In this document: one piece after another, positions 51,050 through 59,488 of the stretch
Position numbering within the stretch: position 1 is the stretch's first letter
Layout: each line of letters begins with the position of its first letter
DNA from: Streptomyces sp. f51
Lineage (GTDB): Bacteria > Actinomycetota > Actinomycetes > Streptomycetales > Streptomycetaceae
Assembly (NCBI RefSeq): GCF_037940415.1
Contig: NZ_CP149798.1
Coordinates: 4,023,001 to 4,087,000 of the forward strand
DNA: 64,000 nt
Direction of reading: 5' to 3'
Program-made: the position numbers and the translations under genes
Notes under the pieces: model-generated
Database searches by the model: none
What the model was told of the DNA's origin: nothing
What the model saw: the letters and a program-made list of their open reading frames with translations, nothing else

Positions 51050-51141
51050 GACAGCCGCTGTGATCAGGCGCAACCTGGGACGACCGGGGCAGTCCGCGCG
51101 GGGACTCCGGATCCCATCCCTCTCCCGAGAGGCGGTCGGTC

Positions 51142-51360
51142 ATGAGCATCACCCAGCAGTACCTCCTGGACAGCTACCGGGCTTCGCAGCACGGGGAGGC
51201 AGCTCCTCCGGCGCCCGGCAGCCACGACTGGGAGACGGCCAGGGAACTGCGCGACTACCGCAGGTTCCGGGCCGTCCTGGCCGGACATCCGGCCCGCGGC
51301 CGCCTGCGCGGGGCCCTGAGCCGTTGGCTGCACGGCCCGCACCGGCGGCCGGTCCACTGA
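51142..51360 (+). CDS. Small hypothetical protein (72 aa)
   Basis: Its N-terminus, MSITQQYLLDSYRASQHGE, is followed by a Pro/Ala segment, HDWETARELRDYRRFRAVL, and a basic end (RGRLRGALSRWLHGPHRRP). I do not recognise it. GAGAGGCGG precedes the ATG. Divergent from the ArsR-type gene across the palindrome, so it is a plausible regulated target. Similar small basic proteins sit beside such regulators in Streptomyces, in my memory; I cannot show it. Confidence 0.6.
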   Translation: MSITQQYLLDSYRASQHGEAAPPAPGSHDWETARELRDYRRFRAVLAGHPARGRLRGALSRWLHGPHRRPVH

Positions 51361-51540
51361 CAGATCCGCACCCGGACCTCCCAGGACGGACGTGTCCGCA
51401 GCCGGATTTCCCTGGCCGAACGTGTCCGCACCCGGATTTCCCTGGCCGAACGCGTCCGCAGCCGGATTTCCCCGGCCGAACGCGTCCGCAGCCGGACCTC
51501 CCGGGCCGAACAAGTCCGCAGCCGGACCCCTGCTACCCGG
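51361..51540. repeat. Six tandem 30-bp repeats
   Basis: Units start at 51361, 51391, 51421, 51451, 51481 and 51511, exactly 30 bp apart, consensus CGYGTCCGCAGCCGGATTTCC with CYGGCCGAA. The first and last units diverge. Placed right after the stop of the 72-aa gene and reaching into the end of the threonine aldolase gene. 30 bp is ten codons, so peptide repeats appear in several frames. Confidence 0.85.
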
Positions 51541-52768
51541 AAACCCGTTCCGGCAGCCGCTCCACGAAGGCGCGGACCGCCGCCTTCACGTCATCCGCCG
51601 TCCACCCAAGACCTGGCTCCGCCACCGTGATCTCGGTGTACGCGAGTCCGGGGCCGCCCGCGCCCCAGCCCTGCGCGAACAGACCCGTCCCCGTCTCCTC
51701 GACCTGCGACAGGGCCGCGTCCGCGAGGACGTCCGGCTCGTACGGCAGCCAGACCTGGAACTGGTGGGTGTGCGGCTCCTCCGGGTGGACCCGGACCCAG
51801 GGGACCCCCGCCTCGGTGAAGCCCTCGCGCAGCGCGCCGGCCACCACGCGCGCGTGGGCGACGTAGTCCGGCAGCCGGGGCAGCTCCCGCTCCAGGCCGA
51901 TCAGCGCCGACAGGACCGTCGGGAACTGCTGGATGATCATGCCGCCGTACCGGTGCCGCCAGGTCTTCGCCTCGTCCACGAGCGTCTTCGGCCCCGCGAC
52001 GGCGGCACCGCCGAACCCGCCGAGCGACTTGTAGAACGAGACGTACACGCTGTCCGCGAGGCCGGCGATCTCCTCCAGGGAGCGTCCGAAGTGCGGGGTG
52101 CACTCCCACAGCCTGGCCCCGTCGATGTGCACCACCGCGTCGCGCTCCCTGGCCGCCTCCACCACCTCGGTGAGTTCCTCCCAGGTGGGCAGGACGAATC
52201 CGGCGTCCCTCAGCGGCAGCTCCAGCAGCAGGGCGCCGAACGGTTCGGGGAAGTCGCGCACCTCCTCGGCCGTCGGCATCCGGGGCTCGCTCGTCACACG
52301 GACCGGGCGCAAGCCGCTGACCTGGCTGAACGCCTGTCGTTCATGGACTTCGGGGTGGCTGAGGCCGTGCAGGGCCACGGTCGGGTTCCCGGTCCGGCCC
52401 GCCCAGCAGCGCAGGACGACCTGCTGGGCCATGGTCCCCGTCGGGAAGAAGACCGCCGCCTCCGTGCCCAGCAGCTCGGCGACCCGCTCCTCCAGGGTCT
52501 CGACGACGCCGTCGCCGTACATGTCGATCCGCCCGTCGAGGTCGCACACGTCACCGGCGCCCTCGCTCAGCCAGTCCAGGCGCTCGCGGAGCGTCTGCTG
52601 GTAGCCGGGGCGCCACAGCACCCGCCCGGCCGCCTTCCAGGCCGCCGCACGCCGCTCGAACCGCTCCTTGGGGGACAGCTCCGCCGCCCCGCCCCCGCCC
52701 CGCTCCGCAGGCTCCGCCCCGCCCCGCTCCGCAGGTTCCGCACCGCTTCGTGCCGTCGTATCGCTCAT
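51533..52768 (-). CDS. Threonine aldolase-type PLP enzyme (beta-eliminating lyase family)
   Basis: The 411-residue fold type I enzyme has the glycine-rich FPTGTMAQQVVLRCW, HIDGARLWE (PLP-ring Asp), and VSFYKSLGG with the Schiff-base Lys. It cleaves a beta-hydroxy amino acid such as threonine to glycine and acetaldehyde; substrate is inferred. The first 30 residues contain an AEPAERGGAEPAERGG duplication. ATG 52768 was chosen. Its 3' end overlaps the last repeat unit by 8 bp. No clear ribosome site. Confidence 0.85.
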   Translation of the reverse strand: MSDTTARSGAEPAERGGAEPAERGGGGAAELSPKERFERRAAAWKAAGRVLWRPGYQQTLRERLDWLSEGAGDVCDLDGRIDMYGDGVVETLEERVAELLGTEAAVFFPTGTMAQQVVLRCWAGRTGNPTVALHGLSHPEVHERQAFSQVSGLRPVRVTSEPRMPTAEEVRDFPEPFGALLLELPLRDAGFVLPTWEELTEVVEAARERDAVVHIDGARLWECTPHFGRSLEEIAGLADSVYVSFYKSLGGFGGAAVAGPKTLVDEAKTWRHRYGGMIIQQFPTVLSALIGLERELPRLPDYVAHARVVAGALREGFTEAGVPWVRVHPEEPHTHQFQVWLPYEPDVLADAALSQVEETGTGLFAQGWGAGGPGLAYTEITVAEPGLGWTADDVKAAVRAFVERLPERVSG

Positions 52769-52987
52769 CCCAGGATCATGTCCCGGGCGGGCCCGGCCGG
52801 TCACCTCGAATTCCGCACGCCGGTGACCTGTGGAAATCCCGTTCACCCGGTCAGGTTCCGCCCCGGCGTCACGGCGCGCGGAAACCCACAGCCTGTGGAC
52901 GGCCGGACTCCCCTCGGACCAATCGCGTTAACATGACGAGAAATCGTCCGGTACCCCGAGCGGACTGGAACGGAAGGCCGCCGTCGA

Positions 52988-53926
52988 GTGAGTACACATC
53001 CCCAGCCAGAGCCCAAGGACCGCCCCGCGCGGCTGACCGTCGGCGTCGTCGGCGCCGGCCGTGTCGGACCCGCGCTCGCCGCCGCGCTCCAGCTCGCCGG
53101 ACACCGCCCGGTGGCCGTCTCCGGCGTCTCCGACGCCTCACGGCGGCGTGCCGCGCAGCTCCTGCCCGACGTGCCGCTGGTGTCCCCGGCCGAGGTCCTC
53201 CAGCGCGCCGACCTCGTGCTGCTGACCGTTCCCGACGACGCCCTCCCCGGGCTCGTCGAAGGACTCGCCGAGACCGGCGCGATCCGGCCCGGGCAGCTCC
53301 TGGTGCACACCTCCGGACGGTACGGCGCGCGTGTGCTCGACCCGGCCCTGCGCGCGGGCGCGCTGCCGCTGGCCCTGCACCCCGCGATGACGTTCACCGG
53401 CACCGCCGTCGACGTCCAGCGGCTCGTCGGATGCTCCTTCGGGGTCACCGCCCCCGAGCAGCTGCGGCTGGCCGCCGAGGCCCTGGTCATCGAGATGGGC
53501 GGCGAGCCCGAGTGGATCGCCGAGGAGTCCCGGCCGCTCTATCACGCGGCCCTCGCCCTGGGCGCCAACCACCTGGTGACCCTGGTCGCCGAGTCGATGG
53601 AACTGCTGCGCACCGCCGGCGTCGAGGCCCCCGACCGCATGCTCGGACCGCTCCTCGGCGCCGCCCTGGACAACGCCCTGAGGTCGGGCGACGCGGCCCT
53701 GACCGGCCCCGTCGCGCGCGGGGACGCGGGCACGGTCGCCGCGCACGTGGCCGAACTGCGCCGGCACGCACCCGGCACCGTCGCCGGCTATCTGGCGATG
53801 GCCCGCGCGACCGCCGACCGCGCGCTCGCGCACGGACTGCTCAAGCCCGAACTCGCCGAGGACCTCCTGGGCGTGCTCGCCGCCGGGACGGACGCGCCCC
53901 AGGGGACCGAGGGAGACACCCGATGA
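52988..53926 (+). CDS. Rossmann/DUF2520 dehydrogenase (possible ketopantoate reductase)
   Basis: The 312-residue protein begins with a Rossmann fold, VGVVGAGRVGPALAAALQLAG, has VLLTVPDDALPGLV and HTSGRYGARVLDP, then a helical DUF2520 domain with PLYHAALALGANHLVTLV. It binds NAD(P). Its gene is first in an operon with panC (overlap ATGA at 53923), and ketopantoate reduction is the missing step, so a ketopantoate reductase role (the PanG type known from Francisella) is plausible. No panE or panB is in the window. GTG 52988 has GGAACGGAAGG upstream. Confidence 0.75.
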   Translation: MSTHPQPEPKDRPARLTVGVVGAGRVGPALAAALQLAGHRPVAVSGVSDASRRRAAQLLPDVPLVSPAEVLQRADLVLLTVPDDALPGLVEGLAETGAIRPGQLLVHTSGRYGARVLDPALRAGALPLALHPAMTFTGTAVDVQRLVGCSFGVTAPEQLRLAAEALVIEMGGEPEWIAEESRPLYHAALALGANHLVTLVAESMELLRTAGVEAPDRMLGPLLGAALDNALRSGDAALTGPVARGDAGTVAAHVAELRRHAPGTVAGYLAMARATADRALAHGLLKPELAEDLLGVLAAGTDAPQGTEGDTR

Positions 53927-54915
53927 CCACCGCCCTGCTGCGCACCGCCGGCGAACTGGCCGCGCGCGAGCGCGCTGGCCGCAGAGCCGTCGTGATGACC
54001 ATGGGCGCCCTCCACGAGGGCCACGCCACCTTGATCCGCACCGCCCGCGAGATCGCGGGAGACACGGGCGAGGTGGTCGTCACCGTGTTCGTGAACCCGC
54101 TCCAGTTCGGCCGGGGCGAGGACCTCGACCGGTACCCGCGCACCCTCGACTCCGACCTGAAGATCGCCGAACAGGCGGGCGCCGACGTCGTGTTCGCCCC
54201 CTCCGTCGACGAGGTCTACCCCGGTGGCGAGCCCCAGGTCCGTATCTCCGCCGGACCCATGGGCGAGCGCCTTGAGGGCTCCGTGCGGCCCGGCCACTTC
54301 GACGGCATGCTCACCGTCGTCGCCAAGCTGCTGCACCTGACCCGCCCCGACGTGGCCCTGTTCGGACAGAAGGACGCCCAGCAGCTGGCCCTGATCCGGC
54401 GCATGGCGCGCGACCTGAACTTCGGCGTCGAGATCACCGGTGTCCCCACGGTGCGCGAGGAGGACGGCCTCGCCCTCTCCAGCCGCAACCGCTACCTCTC
54501 GGCCGAGGAACGGCGCACCGCGCTCGCCCTCTCCCAGGCCCTGTTCGCCGGCCGTGACCGGCACGCCGCCCAGGAGGCGCTGCGCGCGCGGGCCCTCGAA
54601 GTGCCCGCCACGCGCGAGCGTGCCGAGGCCCTCAGCGCCATAGGGGAGTCCCGGGCCGCCGCCGACGCGCACGCCGTCGCCAAGGCCGTCCCCGGCTGGC
54701 CCGGTGGCGTCCGTACCGCGGCCCGCCTGGTCCTGGACGAGGCGGCCCGCATGAAACCGCCCCTCGCCCTGGACTATCTCGCGCTCGTCGACCCCGGCGA
54801 CTTCACCGAGATCCCGGACGACTACACCGGCGAGGCGGTCCTCGCCGTCGCCGCCCGGGTCGGGACGACCCGGCTGATCGACAACATTCCCCTCACCTTC
54901 GGAGCGGCCTCGTGA
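53923..54915 (+). CDS. panC: Pantothenate synthetase
   Basis: The 330-residue enzyme condenses pantoate with beta-alanine using ATP. Signatures: MTMGALHEGHATLIRTAR with HIGH-like motif, FVNPLQFGRGEDLDRYPR, GHFDGMLTVVAKLL, and SSRNRYLSAEERR with the KMSKS-like loop. ATG 53923 overlaps the upstream stop by 4 nt and its own stop overlaps nadB by 4 nt. Operon: DUF2520-panC-nadB-nadC-coaX. Confidence 0.95.
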   Translation: MTTALLRTAGELAARERAGRRAVVMTMGALHEGHATLIRTAREIAGDTGEVVVTVFVNPLQFGRGEDLDRYPRTLDSDLKIAEQAGADVVFAPSVDEVYPGGEPQVRISAGPMGERLEGSVRPGHFDGMLTVVAKLLHLTRPDVALFGQKDAQQLALIRRMARDLNFGVEITGVPTVREEDGLALSSRNRYLSAEERRTALALSQALFAGRDRHAAQEALRARALEVPATRERAEALSAIGESRAAADAHAVAKAVPGWPGGVRTAARLVLDEAARMKPPLALDYLALVDPGDFTEIPDDYTGEAVLAVAARVGTTRLIDNIPLTFGAAS

Positions 54916-56681
54916 CCGGCAAAGGCACAGGTTCAGACACCGCCACTGGCACCGGCATACGCCTGCACGCCCCGGCCCCCGGCTGGGCCCTGACCGCGGA
55001 CGTCGTGGTCGTCGGCTCCGGCGTCGCCGGGCTCACCGCGGCCCTGCGCTGCGAGGCCGCGGGGCTGCGGACCATCGTGGTCACCAAGGCCCGCCTGGAC
55101 GACGGCTCCACGCGCTGGGCCCAGGGTGGCGTCGCCGCCGCGCTCGGCGAGGGCGACACCCCCGAGCAGCACCTCGACGACACCCTCGTCGCGGGCGCGG
55201 GCCTGTGCGACGAGGAGGCCGTGCGCATCCTCGTCACCGAGGGCCCCGACGCGGTACGCAGGCTCATCGCGACCGGCGCCCACTTCGACGAGTCCTCCGA
55301 GGGCGGCCTCGAACTCACCCGCGAGGGCGGCCACCACCGCCGCCGCATCGCGCACGCGGGCGGCGACGCGACCGGCGCCGAGATCTCCCGGGCCCTCGTC
55401 GAGGCGGTCCGCGCGCGCGGACTGCGCACGGTCGAGAACGCGCTCGTCCTGGACCTCCTGACGGACGCCGAGGGCCGCACCGCGGGCGTGACCCTGCACG
55501 TCATGGGAGAGGGCCAGCACGACGGCGTGGGCGCCGTCCACGCGCCCGCCGTGGTCCTCGCGACCGGCGGCATGGGCCAGGTCTACTCCGCGACCACCAA
55601 CCCGTCCGTCTCCACGGGCGACGGCGTGGCCCTCGCGCTCCGGGCCGGCGCCGAGATCTCCGACCTCGAATTCGTCCAGTTCCACCCGACCGTGCTCTTC
55701 CTCGGCCCCGACGCGGAGGGCCAGCAGCCGCTGGTCTCCGAAGCGGTACGCGGCGAGGGCGCCCACCTGGTCGACGCCGACGGCGTGCGCTTCATGGTGG
55801 GACAGCACGAGCTGGCCGAACTGGCGCCCCGGGACATCGTCGCCAAGGGCATCACGCGCCGCATGCTGGAGCAGGACGCCGAGCACATGTTCCTCGACGC
55901 CCGGCACTTCGGCGCCGACATGTGGGAGCACCGCTTCCCCACGATCCTCGCCGCCTGCCGTGCCCACGGCATCGACCCGGTGACCGAGCCCGTCCCGGTC
56001 GCCCCGGCCGCCCACTACGCCTCCGGCGGCGTCCGCACCGACCCCCGGGGCCGCACCACCGTCCCCGGCCTGTACGCGTGCGGCGAGGTCGCCTGCACGG
56101 GCGTCCACGGCGCCAACCGGCTCGCCTCCAACTCCCTGCTGGAGGGCCTGGTCTACGCCGAGCGCATCGCCGCCGACATCGCGGCGAGGCACGCCGAGGA
56201 CGGCCTGCACGCGCGCGTGCCCCAGCCGGTCCCGCACCCCGAGACCCCCGCGCACCCGCTGCTCGCCCCCGAGACCCGCTTCGCGATCCAGCGGATCATG
56301 ACGGGCGGCGCCGGTGTGCTGCGCTCCGCCGCGTCCCTCCAGGCCGCGGCCGAGCAGCTCCAGCGGCTGCACACCGACGCCCGGGACTCCCTCGACGAGA
56401 ACGGCAAGACCTCCGAGCCGGGCGTCGACACCTGGGAGGCCACCAACCTGCTGTGCGTGGCCCGCGTCCTGGTCGCCGCGGCCCTCCTGCGCGAGGAGAC
56501 CCGGGGCTGCCACTGGCGCGAGGACCGCGCCGACCGGGACGACGAGCAGTGGCGCCGCCACATCGTCGTACGGCTGAATCCCGACCGGACCCTCGCCGTC
56601 CGCACCACCGATACCGCAGACTTCCCCCCGACATCCCGGCAGCCCCACGCGGCGCCCCAGTCCCGTCCCCAGGAGCAGTGA
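54912..56681 (+). CDS. nadB: L-aspartate oxidase
   Basis: The 589-residue flavoenzyme oxidises aspartate to iminoaspartate for quinolinate. FAD site VVVVGSGVAGLTAALR, RWAQGGVAAAL, FVQFHPTVL, GVHGANRLASNSLLEGLVYAERIAAD are present. The start has an extra GTGSDTATGTG head. GTG 54912 overlaps panC by 4 nt. The quinolinate synthase nadA is not in the window. Confidence 0.93.
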   Translation: MTGKGTGSDTATGTGIRLHAPAPGWALTADVVVVGSGVAGLTAALRCEAAGLRTIVVTKARLDDGSTRWAQGGVAAALGEGDTPEQHLDDTLVAGAGLCDEEAVRILVTEGPDAVRRLIATGAHFDESSEGGLELTREGGHHRRRIAHAGGDATGAEISRALVEAVRARGLRTVENALVLDLLTDAEGRTAGVTLHVMGEGQHDGVGAVHAPAVVLATGGMGQVYSATTNPSVSTGDGVALALRAGAEISDLEFVQFHPTVLFLGPDAEGQQPLVSEAVRGEGAHLVDADGVRFMVGQHELAELAPRDIVAKGITRRMLEQDAEHMFLDARHFGADMWEHRFPTILAACRAHGIDPVTEPVPVAPAAHYASGGVRTDPRGRTTVPGLYACGEVACTGVHGANRLASNSLLEGLVYAERIAADIAARHAEDGLHARVPQPVPHPETPAHPLLAPETRFAIQRIMTGGAGVLRSAASLQAAAEQLQRLHTDARDSLDENGKTSEPGVDTWEATNLLCVARVLVAAALLREETRGCHWREDRADRDDEQWRRHIVVRLNPDRTLAVRTTDTADFPPTSRQPHAAPQSRPQEQ

Positions 56682-56686
56682 CCGAA

Positions 56687-57664
56687 GTGAGCACCCACGA
56701 CCTTCCCCTCGCCGAGAGCGGCGGCTGCGGCGACGGCTGCGGCTGCGGCGCAGACATGGACGAGGAGTACATGGAGTGCGGTCTCGATCCCGCGCTCGCC
56801 CAGCTCCTGGCCGACGCCGGCCTCGACCCGCTGGAGGTCGAGGACATCGCGAACGTGGCGATCCAGGAGGACCTCGACCACGGCGTGGACGTCACGACCG
56901 TCGCGACCATCCCCGAGGACGCCGTCTCCACGGCGGACTTCACCGCCCGGGACGCGGGCGTCGTCGCGGGCCTGCGCGTCGCCGAGGCCGTCCTGTCCGT
57001 GGTCTGCACCGACGAGTTCGAGGTCGAGCGGCACGTCGAGGACGGCGACCGCGTCGAGGCCGGCCAGAAGCTGCTCAGCGTCACCACGCGCACCCGCGAC
57101 CTGCTGACGGCCGAACGCAGCGCCCTCAACCTCCTGTGCCGCCTGTCCGGCATCGCGACCGCCACGCGCGCGTGGGCGGACGCCCTGGAGGGCACCGGGG
57201 CGCGGGTGCGGGACACCCGCAAGACCACCCCGGGCCTGCGCTCCCTGGAGAAGTTCGCGGTGCGCTGCGGCGGCGGCGTCAACCACCGCATGTCGCTGTC
57301 CGACGCGGCACTGGTCAAGGACAACCACGTGGTCGCCGCCGGCGGCGTGGCCGAGGCCTTCGCCGCCGTACGGGAGATGTTCCCCGAGGTCCCCGTCGAG
57401 GTCGAGGTCGACACCCTGCATCAGCTGCGCGACGTCGTGGACGCGGGCGCCGACCTGATCCTTCTGGACAACTTCACGCCCGTCGAGTGCGAGGAGGCGG
57501 TCGCCCTCGTCGCGGGCCGGGCCCTGCTGGAGGCGTCCGGCCGGCTCACCCTCGCCAACGCCGGGGCGTACGCGAAGACGGGCGTCGACTTCCTGGCGGT
57601 GGGCGCGCTCACGCACTCCGCCCCGATCCTCGACATCGGCCTCGACCTGCGAGCGGCGGAGTAA
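56687..57664 (+). CDS. nadC: Nicotinate-nucleotide pyrophosphorylase (carboxylating)
   Basis: The 325-residue enzyme joins quinolinate and PRPP to nicotinate mononucleotide. Core: EDLDHGVDVTTV, AERSALNLLCRLSGIATATR, DTRKTTPGLRSLEKFAVRCGG, NHRMSLSDAALVKDNH and DLILLDNF. The N-terminus has a Cys-rich GGCGDGCGCG with Cys14, 18, 20 and 31, ahead of the usual ECGLDPALAQLL; bears a possible metal site. GTG 56687 is chosen, AGGAG 11 nt upstream; GTG 56678 has only 2 nt. Confidence 0.92.
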   Translation: MSTHDLPLAESGGCGDGCGCGADMDEEYMECGLDPALAQLLADAGLDPLEVEDIANVAIQEDLDHGVDVTTVATIPEDAVSTADFTARDAGVVAGLRVAEAVLSVVCTDEFEVERHVEDGDRVEAGQKLLSVTTRTRDLLTAERSALNLLCRLSGIATATRAWADALEGTGARVRDTRKTTPGLRSLEKFAVRCGGGVNHRMSLSDAALVKDNHVVAAGGVAEAFAAVREMFPEVPVEVEVDTLHQLRDVVDAGADLILLDNFTPVECEEAVALVAGRALLEASGRLTLANAGAYAKTGVDFLAVGALTHSAPILDIGLDLRAAE

Positions 57665-57672
57665 CCCCGGCC

Positions 57673-58470
57673 ATGCTGCTGACCATCGACGTGGGCAACA
57701 CCCACACGGTCCTCGGCCTCTTCGACGGGGAGGAGATCGTCGAGCACTGGCGCATCTCCACGGACTCCCGCCGCACCGCCGACGAACTCGCCGTGCTGCT
57801 CCAGGGCCTCATGGGCATGCACCCGCTGCTCGGCGAGGAGCTCGGCGACGGCATCGACGGCATCGCGATCTGCGCGACCGTGCCGTCCGTGCTGCACGAG
57901 CTGCGCGAGGTGACGCGGCGCTACTACGGCGACGTCCCCGCCGTCCTGGTCGAGCCCGGCGTCAAGACGGGCGTGCCGATCCTCACGGACAACCCCAAGG
58001 AGGTCGGCGCCGACCGGATCATCAACGCCGTCGCGGCCGTCGAGCTGTACGGGGGACCGGCGATCGTCGTCGACTTCGGCACGGCGACCACCTTCGACGC
58101 GGTCAGCGCGCGGGGCGAGTACATCGGCGGTGTCATCGCCCCCGGCATCGAGATCTCCGTGGAGGCGCTCGGCGTCAAGGGCGCGCAGCTGCGGAAGATC
58201 GAGGTGGCCCGGCCGCGCGCGGTGATCGGCAAGAACACCGTCGAGGCGATGCAGTCCGGGATCATCTACGGGTTCGCGGGCCAGGTCGACGGTGTCGTGA
58301 ACCGGATGGCGCGCGAGCTCGCCGACGACCCCGAGGACGTCACCGTCATCGCCACCGGCGGGCTGGCTCCGATGGTCCTCGGCGAGTCCTCGGTGATCGA
58401 CGAGCACGAGCCGTGGCTGACGCTGATCGGGCTGCGTCTGGTGTACGAGCGGAACGTCTCGCGCATGTGA
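57673..58470 (+). CDS. coaX: Type III pantothenate kinase
   Basis: The 265-residue ASKHA-fold kinase phosphorylates pantothenate, the first step of CoA synthesis. DVGNTHTVLGLFDG (phosphate loop), PKEVGADRIINAVAAVELY, VVDFGTATTFDAVSARGEYIGGVIAPGI are diagnostic. It lies 8 bp after nadC and is the last gene of the panC-nad operon. No ribosome site within the 8 bp; GGAGTAACCCCGGCC gives GGAG 11 nt away. A terminator follows. Confidence 0.95.
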   Translation: MLLTIDVGNTHTVLGLFDGEEIVEHWRISTDSRRTADELAVLLQGLMGMHPLLGEELGDGIDGIAICATVPSVLHELREVTRRYYGDVPAVLVEPGVKTGVPILTDNPKEVGADRIINAVAAVELYGGPAIVVDFGTATTFDAVSARGEYIGGVIAPGIEISVEALGVKGAQLRKIEVARPRAVIGKNTVEAMQSGIIYGFAGQVDGVVNRMARELADDPEDVTVIATGGLAPMVLGESSVIDEHEPWLTLIGLRLVYERNVSRM

Positions 58471-58500
58471 ACCGTGCCCGCGTCACGCGGGCGGCGGGTA

Positions 58501-58534
58501 CCGGAGGGGCTCCGCGGTCGCGGGGCCCCTCCGG
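58501..58534 (+). terminator. Terminator of the panC-nad-coaX operon
   Basis: CCGGAGGGGCTCCGCG and CGCGGGGCCCCTCCGG-type arms (with one extra G) form a long stem 31 bp past the coaX stop. Confidence 0.75.
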
Positions 58535-58778
58535 CGTTCTCCGGGGCGGTTCTCCGGGGCCGCGCGGCGGAGGCCGTGGTTCGCCCGCGGTCCGGGACGG
58601 AATTCCGCGCTCTCGGCGATTCCGGCGATTCCGGCGCTTTCGGAGAAGAGGCCGGTCGGGGCCGTGCCCGTACCGGACGGGCCCCGGCCACGGCTTCGGG
58701 AAACTTCCGGTCACGGCTTCGTGGAAAACGGGACGCGCCACATTTCTTCCGCTATGCGGATTTTGTCTGATTAGCACG

Positions 58779-58784
58779 TATCGT
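58779..58784 (+). promoter_or_regulatory. -10 hexamer TATCGT
   Basis: TATCGT ends 6 nt before the ATG at 58791; the gene looks leaderless. Confidence 0.5.
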
Positions 58785-58790
58785 CGCCCC

Positions 58791-59405
58791 ATGCCCACGC
58801 CCTACGGATCCCACGGCGGCATGGCGTTCGGTGCGCAGGAGCTGCGTGTGCTCCGCCGTGCCCTCGCCCTCGCCCTGCACCCCAGCCCCGTCTCGGCCGA
58901 GGACGTCCAGGACTGCCTCCGCCTCGCCGAGTCCATCGACGAGGCGGCCCACGAGGGGGCCAGGCTCCGGGCCTTCCTGCTGGCCGACCTCACCCGCTAC
59001 CGGGCCGCGCTGCCGGGCACCGCCGCCGGCTATTTCGCCCTCCTGGAGGAGGTCCTCGCCTCCGGCTACCGGCCGAATCCCGACGACCTCGCGGCGCTGC
59101 GCGCGCTGCGCGGCAACCCCGTGGCGGCGGCTCTGCTGGAACGCTGCCGGGTCCTCGCCGAGCAGGACGTGCGCGCCCGGCTCGCGGGCCGCGCGGTCGC
59201 CTCGGTCCCCGCGTCCCGCACCCGGCTGCTGGCCCTGCCCGGCGGCCGCGCCGCCGAGGAGCCCGACCGGCGGCCCGCGCCGGGGGAGCAGCCCCGGCCG
59301 CCGCGCCCGGAGAGGCCCATCCCCACCCCGGGCGAGGTCTTCCCGCCGCGGCGCAAGCCCGGCCCGCCTCCGGCCGACCCGCCGCAGCAACTCGCGGCGG
59401 GCTAG
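58791..59405 (+). CDS. Hypothetical helical protein (204 aa)
   Basis: It is helical in residues 15-125 (LRVLRRALALALHPSPVSAEDVQDCLRLAESIDEAAHE region, in parts; LAALRALRGNPVAAALLERC) followed by a Pro/Arg-rich tail. I do not recognise it; this place in Streptomyces often holds such a protein. Its stop TAG at 59403-59405 straddles the insertion point of the IS element: TA belongs to the target duplication and G to the element. Without the element the stop would be TAG as well, so the gene is intact. Confidence 0.7.
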   Translation: MPTPYGSHGGMAFGAQELRVLRRALALALHPSPVSAEDVQDCLRLAESIDEAAHEGARLRAFLLADLTRYRAALPGTAAGYFALLEEVLASGYRPNPDDLAALRALRGNPVAAALLERCRVLAEQDVRARLAGRAVASVPASRTRLLALPGGRAAEEPDRRPAPGEQPRPPRPERPIPTPGEVFPPRRKPGPPPADPPQQLAAG

Positions 59406-59435
59406 TGCTCTGACCGCGTTGGTTCGCCGGGTTGG
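59405..59435 (+). repeat. Left terminal inverted repeat of the IS630 element
   Basis: Starts GTGCTCTGACCGCGTTGG and ends CCGGGTTGG. Mates with 61312-61342. Confidence 0.8.
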
Positions 59436-59488
59436 TGGTCGTGGCGGTTGGATGTGGGGTGACGTCCGATCCGACCGCTGGAGGCGCG

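Larger units (their letters stand above)
58471..58790. other. 320-bp gap with terminator and leader-like region
   Basis: No gene seen. Terminator hairpin at 58501-58534, GATTCCGG short repeats near 58615-58635, then an AT-richer stretch 58738-58785 with a -10 hexamer. Confidence 0.5.

Noticed and set aside
51361..51540. Repeats taken as coding for FGQGNPAADT-type peptide on the minus strand
   Set aside because: The frame has no good start or domain; the repeats overlap the aldolase 3' end by only 8 bp, so I treat them as non-coding.
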